Source: Cytophagales bacterium
GTDB taxonomy: Bacteria; Bacteroidota; Bacteroidia; Cytophagales; Cyclobacteriaceae
DNA: 64,000 bases
Assembly (NCBI GenBank): GCA_027317105.1
Contig: DAHVFH010000210.1
Coordinates: 1 to 64,000 of the forward strand
Reading direction: 5' to 3'
This document shows, one piece after another, positions 62,501 to 64,000 of this stretch (positions are counted from its first letter, which is position 1; the number at the start of each line of letters is the position of its first letter). The notes under the pieces are model-generated. The model made no database searches, was not told the DNA's origin, and saw nothing but the letters and a program-made list of their open reading frames with translations. The position numbers and the translations under genes are program-made.

Positions 62501-64000
62501 TCCCGGCTGTCCCCGTCCATGTCCCTGTAAACGGTGCTGTTCCGGTAGTCAAATCCCAAACAATATCAGGGGCAGGATTGCCCAAACATACCGCACCTCC
62601 ACCTGTAGGACCAGTAGCCGCAGGGAGTGGATTCACGGTCACTGCCGTGGCGTTCGAAATAGGACTCAAACAATTTGAAGGTGCAATGCCAATAGTTTGT
62701 ACCGTATAACTTCCACTTTGAGCGATGGCATTAATAAAATAAGTTTGAGCAGTAGCACCCGCAATAGCCGAGCCATTCAAAAACCATTGGTAAGATGATG
62801 CATTTACTGTACTAGAAGAAAGGGTAACAGAACCTCCTAAACAAAATGTTGTAAGACCAGAAGGAGTAATTGTAGGCTGAGCAGGAATTGGATTAACTAT
62901 GACTATTGCAATTGTACCTAGTACAGAAGTGCATGGGCCATTTTGTACCACTGCCTGATACTTGTAGGTAGTTTGTGCTCCCGCCACTAAGGGCACTTGC
63001 GCAGCAGTGAGAACTAACGGATTGGCAATACCTAGGGAGCCATCTGCAGCAAACGGACCACCATTTATGCTTTTTTGCCAACCAACTACCCCGCCACGTA
63101 AAGGAAGTGGGACCGTACCCGCCACGGTAATTGTCGCAGGAGGCGAGCCGCTGCATATTGTTTGCGTTGCCGGTGAAATGTCACCTCCTGCTGAAGTCCC
63201 GTAAACATTTTGCGACAACGTGGTAGGCGTGTTGATGCAAGCCTGAGGCGCTATCGTGTAAGTATAAATTGATGAAGGTGGCCCCGTCAAATTATTGGTA
63301 ACCGTTACATTTGGGGGATCCGGGGTAACGTATTGAAGGGCAATGGCAACATTACCTGTAACAAAAGTGGCTGGTTGAGGGCTTATCGCATAAGCATAAG
63401 TGGCTGTGGCACTGGGTGAGGCCGAGGGAGTAATGGTTACGGTGGCAGGAAAAGTAGAAGACCAGACATTTTGCGTGTTAAGGTTAATGGCAACCGCATT
63501 GGTTGAGTTGGCTGCGGTTATTGTTTTTATCGGTGCCGCCAGCCCTTCAGTATAAACCACTGACGTATTATTACAAACATCAGGGGCGGGGTTGGGTGTA
63601 GGAACCGCTCTTACATCCGTACCCAAGTCAATGCGTGGCTGTTGGTAAATTGCCACTTCTATCGGATCGCTTTCACAAGTATTAACTAATTGTGTTGCAA
63701 ACACAGAGAAATATCTTCCATTGGTATTGGTGGTGGAAAAGTTTACCGCCATTCCATTCCCTGTGGTATATTTGCTAGAAGACATATTGGTACTTGCACT
63801 TGACTGAATCGTAGCACCATGGGCGAGAGCGGTTGCCTTGTCCTTATAAAACTTTACGGTCGCACCGCCCGTTACACCGCCAACGGAAAAATTAATAGGT
63901 GTAGCAGTGCCATAACAAACCGAGCGACCTGTGGTTGTGAGAGCAGCAGGTTTTGTGACTATTCGAAGCGCGTTATTCGTTCCACTACTTACCAACGATC
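50574..64000 (-). CDS. Giant T9SS repeat protein, type B sorting domain (5' end missing)
   Basis: At least 4,473 residues are visible; the N-terminus and signal peptide lie beyond the right edge. The first 1,350 or so residues hold diverse Ig/PKD-like domains. The next 2,470 residues are about 24 PKD-like repeats, each with P-E-P-V at the start, T-V-C-S-G, a central Y-N-I-T, Y-T-V-V-P-V-S and I-T-I-T-I-N at the end. After them come other PKD domains, one with Y-L-W-D-F-G-D-G-G-T-S. It closes with the CHU_C domain K-I-P-N-A-F-T-P-S ... I-Y-D-R-W-G-N-L-I-F ... G-W-D-G-Y ... G-D-V-T-L-I-R. It should be T9SS-exported to the surface as an adhesin-like fibre, like SprB or RemA partners, with the PorP gene behind it. 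Ligand and role unknown. Confidence 0.9.
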   Translation of the reverse strand, partial: SLVSSGTNNALRIVTKPAALTTTGRSVCYGTATPINFSVGGVTGGATVKFYKDKATALAHGATIQSSASTNMSSSKYTTGNGMAVNFSTTNTNGRYFSVFATQLVNTCESDPIEVAIYQQPRIDLGTDVRAVPTPNPAPDVCNNTSVVYTEGLAAPIKTITAANSTNAVAINLNTQNVWSSTFPATVTITPSASPSATATYAYAISPQPATFVTGNVAIALQYVTPDPPNVTVTNNLTGPPSSIYTYTIAPQACINTPTTLSQNVYGTSAGGDISPATQTICSGSPPATITVAGTVPLPLRGGVVGWQKSINGGPFAADGSLGIANPLVLTAAQVPLVAGAQTTYKYQAVVQNGPCTSVLGTIAIVIVNPIPAQPTITPSGLTTFCLGGSVTLSSSTVNASSYQWFLNGSAIAGATAQTYFINAIAQSGSYTVQTIGIAPSNCLSPISNATAVTVNPLPAATGPTGGGAVCLGNPAPDIVWDLTTGTAPFTGTWTGTAGTYAGSFTFAQAGVVLSTVPSNTVSLTPPITTQSGTYQLQSLVDANGCVATSLGGSTSITIGGAPPNFDTAPSVTPAVTCFNGASTSDPVLSFSLDAASTSPGNYTLTYNVDGGSNSTKTFTVNLGNGDLATATSFSEVALNNTVPSPHAIKIVSILSPTGCQTIFNTTLNFTVNPLPAAPTGAIGAVSCSTNPTGSQLTVNDPGAGFTILWSTTASPTYTAAAGVLAGANNQLFTPTSNATVTYYTFTQNTTTSCLSSTSTAVTNIQDLPPAAATITAPSPSPIALCAPVTGNGASTPLTATAINGVDKGTWSFTGGVGGTAITSPNNISTAITGLPGDTPAGGTTKTVNILWTVQSKYGQLGTANACPDNTAAATININPLPTTLNPTVTFCEDVYGGGSHAGVDLTSYNSICTNGTTVVWYNNSSWSSPVGAPTNVAVSNGTKFYFKATTVLGCSNDAISSAGVLTFVVNTLPTIVPQNLSFCEDHTGTNPLIDPIPPHSGQHGPFDLTTYNTAIANGSLVNRSVGWFTDAAATLAVPTPLSYTLVGNVTLYAKVTNTITNCSNIATINLTTLPRPIDNPVIGNTSVCTGSNILLYQLTPGNNPGSTYTWSVVGTPAADVTVFGGGGTNSSNFFVLLQFPSATGTVAIDVFETLNGCTGNTNHMTVNVNAAPAANVISGATQVCTNQTLVPYTVVPANGSSTYSWVVTGATPSGSGSTINVDFGLTSPVTIQVTETASTGCVGSPANLGVTVNARPVMTSSTTSAVCSGLAPGLAFSSSVASTYAWSVVSITGSITGATVGQVGTGNLSTTFTGAGALKNLSGAVGSVTFNVTPTATAAPNCAGTTQSVVVTVNPEPVLVNPQSKTICSGQQVNYEILLSPLNLPGGTFFNWPAPVMSDASAQGSPGVNVPDGSAGTLHITDNLVNNSASSITATYTITPTSGAGCNGTARTVVVTVLPQPTLSPTLGTTKCSGSPIGVTLATAAGSVAANNYNITAVTVPGGLTPGTNAVVPATGVGSTYLSNDSYLNTTNGALTASYTVVPVSVGGCLGSQVIVNFTINPQPSLSATLDMTVCSGIATGLTLATAGGSPPAVSYNITGITIAAGLVAGGLNAVVPATNKPSNYLAADVFTNTGSTPLTVVYQAVPVSAMACPGNPPKSITITVNPEPVLGNGNAAVCSSSTIGLTLNTNGTSVAATNYNITNRTIAPGLIAGGSNAVVPASGVPAGYLASDIFTNTGGAALDVTYTIVPVSATPCSGQAKVITITINPEPVMANTLDATVCSRLATGLTLNTNGTSVAAASYNITSRSISGGLTPNVANVAVPASGVAANYLANDIFSNTGSNPLTVTYTVVPLSSSGCLGASKIITITINPEPVVSSSLDGSVCSIVPINLTLNTNGSSVAATTYNITAISIAGGLVPGANAIVPASNVAAGYLVNDTYSNTGTTPLNVTYTVVPISAANCFGVAKIITLTVSPEPVVSNTLDATICSGSPTNLTLNTNGTSVAAANYNISSVSVAFGLTASGSNAVVPATNVIPAYLINDKYTNTGNTSLAVVYTVVPLSAAGCPGPSKSITITINPEPVISGSLSTTVCSGVAVGLNLNTNGSSVAAANYNITARSIAGGLTPSGTNATVPASTVAANYLNNDVFTNTTTLPLNVTYTAAPVSGSGCLGQPQIITITINPQPVLSSSLNNTLCSSTATGLTLNTNGTSVAAASYNVTNISLAVGLSAAGTNAVIPFTGASNTYLSSDKFINTTAIPLTATYTVVPVSGANCAGSPVNVIMTIDPEPVISNLLNEIVCSDVASGLTLNTNGSSVAALNYNITARSIDPGLTPAGTNAAVPFMSVAANYLAADKFNNVTNNPLNVTYTVVGVSGATCTGAPKIITVTINPKPVLSGSLNATICSGLSTGLLLNTNGTSVAAQNYNITAISIAGGLTAAGTNATVPASGVNAGYLGSDSFTNTTAGNLNVVYTVVPVSNAGCPGVAMPVTITIEPQPVIATTLDNTLCSGLAIGLTLNTNGTSVAAANYNVMAQTISGGLVANVGNAAIPGTGVVPGYLANDKFTNTTNSALTVTYTVVPVSAVGCLGDSKVITMTINPEPVISSSLDKTVCSEANINLTLNTNGSSVGAANYTITARIIAGGLTPAGTNVTVPASNVSASYLLSDKFTNVGATPLTVKYTVVATSGSGCVGQPKIITITIDPEPVMASGLNKSICSSVATGLTLNTNGTSVGASSYNTLSISIGGSLTAAGTNAAVPSTGVANNYLSGDVFKNITNASQTLSYVVTPVSGASCVGQPITIVVTVNPEPVGSNVTDPQCATTLNHSIQSQITNGVTSVFTYTVSSDNGGVPAAPNRTVASAAAITDSYVNNTGTPANLTYTITPFSSANNCQGAVFTYVVKVSPTPVGASTLQSALCSRSAISINPQTNNITNGVTSTFTWTASYASGLTGGTGSGTGLITDNLTNLTAGVLNANYTVTPSSGACAGLPFTVTQPIDPEPVMNPILATKTICSNNASSANPTNIVLSTNGVSVAAASYDVSLVSQDAGLTGTPTTGTSLSANAIKNDVFNNIGSVPLKVVYQVTPKSSVPCLGAPFTITVTVNPEPVLAALTNSVCSKSTTNITLATGGSSVGAASYKLISVTVPATITADGGNVANLGLPQTGGVSLIVNDKYVNTTSAPVNVTYSILGISGSGCQGLPQNIVVTINPEPILVPGTSIICSGVASGIIVGTAGGSAAISQYNLKGVNVPGGLTALGTNAALGTYTVNNFLANDQYFNTTQNPINATYTIAPSTSAGCIGNDYQVVLTVNAAPAVATNLNATVCSTNASGIVLATTSTSAAAANYNITNIVISSGLSQTSGNVGFPRNGVATTEIQNDKFTNTNTTNAPLTVTYTIVPVSGAGCFGPPKDIVLTVEPTVVATGVAATNICSNTTTNIVLNSPSTPTAGSISFNYTASSSVGGQMSGFTPLASNLPNGSVIADKPVNNTSTQATLTYTITPFAPGAKGGAGCSGTPITVLVHVDPIPQLSASPPIQTICEGVAANIVLTSATVPSAGGTMKFNVTSVVPDAGLTMTSAPVASYTSGQSIADIWSNSNTAMSTATYTLQPVVNGGLGCVGNPVTITLNVNPSPNVTAAIINPTLSPPAICSNDLINISLSDDVSSTVNSWTASVTSGAAKGFSNGAGDLIFQNLQNTGSVPAIIHYVITPKASGCAGPPVPIDIEVDPIPNVLFTAVPSVCYGATLNIPLSSSVAGTNFTWTVDPNNSGVPTASASGTLINQVVTDTLTNAQDYLTYTITATGPGATACQSNPKIMSVLAAPKLNGLFQNDSTWLCTGSKDFLQIALEGQAPFNFTYTDGSSNFTLTKAGNFKSIQIQPTASTTYKLVSITDNLGCSAPLTSQVVYTVGQTNATFNILSSLAACSPEPTTFQYNQNAGTTYVWQWGDGNDSTYTATTSVTGQTLKHIFYNSSRTSTLKANTILTTSLDSDFPGGCSKNSSKSITVYAQLQANVSVDKPVICSGDNVKLTNQTAGVLSTGNSWFYQYPGDATQFGSTNTINTNYTLTLDPTKTNPQIVNIVYNATNGNCTADTTIQVTVYKSVAANFTFVAPNFVGGNSTVTYTNTSVAASDWPDFQFGWNFGVDATPAALTSSTSPLNVNYASPGPRDVTLTAVNVAAQTAGLTCSSMITKTVEILLAPLMAQFQIDPTRGCYPTKVTVTQNLSTGDRYNWAVIDLIRRDTVASSNAALPVFSVGSDGSYFVSLVTSSSKTGQTASDTLHFVIYPKPQPIFDAYPTTVYVPDQPINTLNGSGSSANQYLWDFGDGGTSTDFQPSYQYKFQGVDTLRFTAQYDHGSGVICSASSFKIIIAKQGGAAKIPNAFTPSSAGPSGGVGGVDLYNYIFLPQVKGVEEFNMQIYDRWGNLIFESLNQSIGWDGYDQHGKLMPGGVYVYKLTLRLSDQSRTTQVGDVTLIR
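52533..59933 (-). repeat. Array of about 24 PKD-like repeats in the giant protein
   Basis: Units of 95-110 residues follow one another head to tail. The core, 55572-59621, holds 13 units averaging about 311.5 bases (104 residues). Each core unit carries variants of P-E-P-V-x-S-x-x-L, (T/S)-V-C-S, L-T-L-N-T-N-G-(T/S)-S-V-A-A, Y-N-I-T, G-G-L-x-x-x-G-T-N-A, and T-Y-T-V-V-P-V-S-x-x-G-C. The flanking units (one before, ten after) drift in sequence and length. DNA copies are diverged, not identical, so this is an old or diversifying array. Confidence 0.85.

Overview
The window reads as chromosome of a Bacteroidota bacterium, most likely a Cytophagales-type environmental member. The evidence is two PorP/SprF-type proteins next to large surface proteins that end in the CHU_C (type B) type IX secretion sorting domain, a ribosomal protein Thx gene, Bacteroidota-type lipoproteins, A/T-rich start regions without Shine-Dalgarno motifs, several GTG/TTG starts, and a few TAnnTTTG -7 elements. 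There are no tRNA, rRNA, CRISPR or prophage genes. The species cannot be named from the sequence alone.

Layout. 1-5051 (minus strand): tryptophan operon thx-trpL-trpE-trpG-trpD-trpC-trpF-trpB, with trpB cut by the window edge. In front of trpE is a short leader peptide with three consecutive Trp codons and a terminator/antiterminator pair, which is a ribosome-mediated attenuator. 5241-8449 (plus): SGNH esterase, sialidase-like propeller and MFS transporter. 8446-16462: mostly single housekeeping genes (FrnE-like DsbA, ahcY, yciH with a membrane-anchored J-protein, UspA, menA, an amidohydrolase, a coiled-coil lipoprotein). 16733-21703 (plus): kup, an NTF2-like lipoprotein and a TIR-TM-TolB-TPR signalling protein. 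21755-22110: decayed IS4-type transposase tail. 22262-27307: secG with a helper-like protein, two small minus-strand genes and ppc. 27589-30785 (plus): DUF4136 lipoprotein, trmH, a SanA-like protein and a Rieske oxygenase. 30858-35010: a 49-aa basic protein, an outer-membrane barrel, hisS with a foreign-looking in-frame insertion, and hutH.

35078-44367: a 640-aa T9SS cargo, a phosphatase, the cysE-cysM cysteine pair, an old yellow enzyme, DUF5655, a PIG-L deacetylase, a frameshifted small membrane protein and a pirin. 44504-64000 (minus): two consecutive [giant secreted protein - PorP/SprF] units. The larger one exceeds 4,470 residues and runs off the right edge. It carries about 24 PKD-like repeats, 13 of them close copies of about 104 residues.

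Most interesting points: (1) the trp attenuator directly behind thx; (2) a 149-codon, roughly 29% GC in-frame insertion inside hisS between the N-terminal part of the catalytic domain and the conserved LRYDLTVPFARY block; (3) the TIR-TolB-TPR receptor-like protein beside a dead transposase; (4) the giant repeat protein and its PorP partner. I see no convincing multi-gene system that is wholly unknown; the hisS insertion and the TIR protein are the best candidates for new biology.
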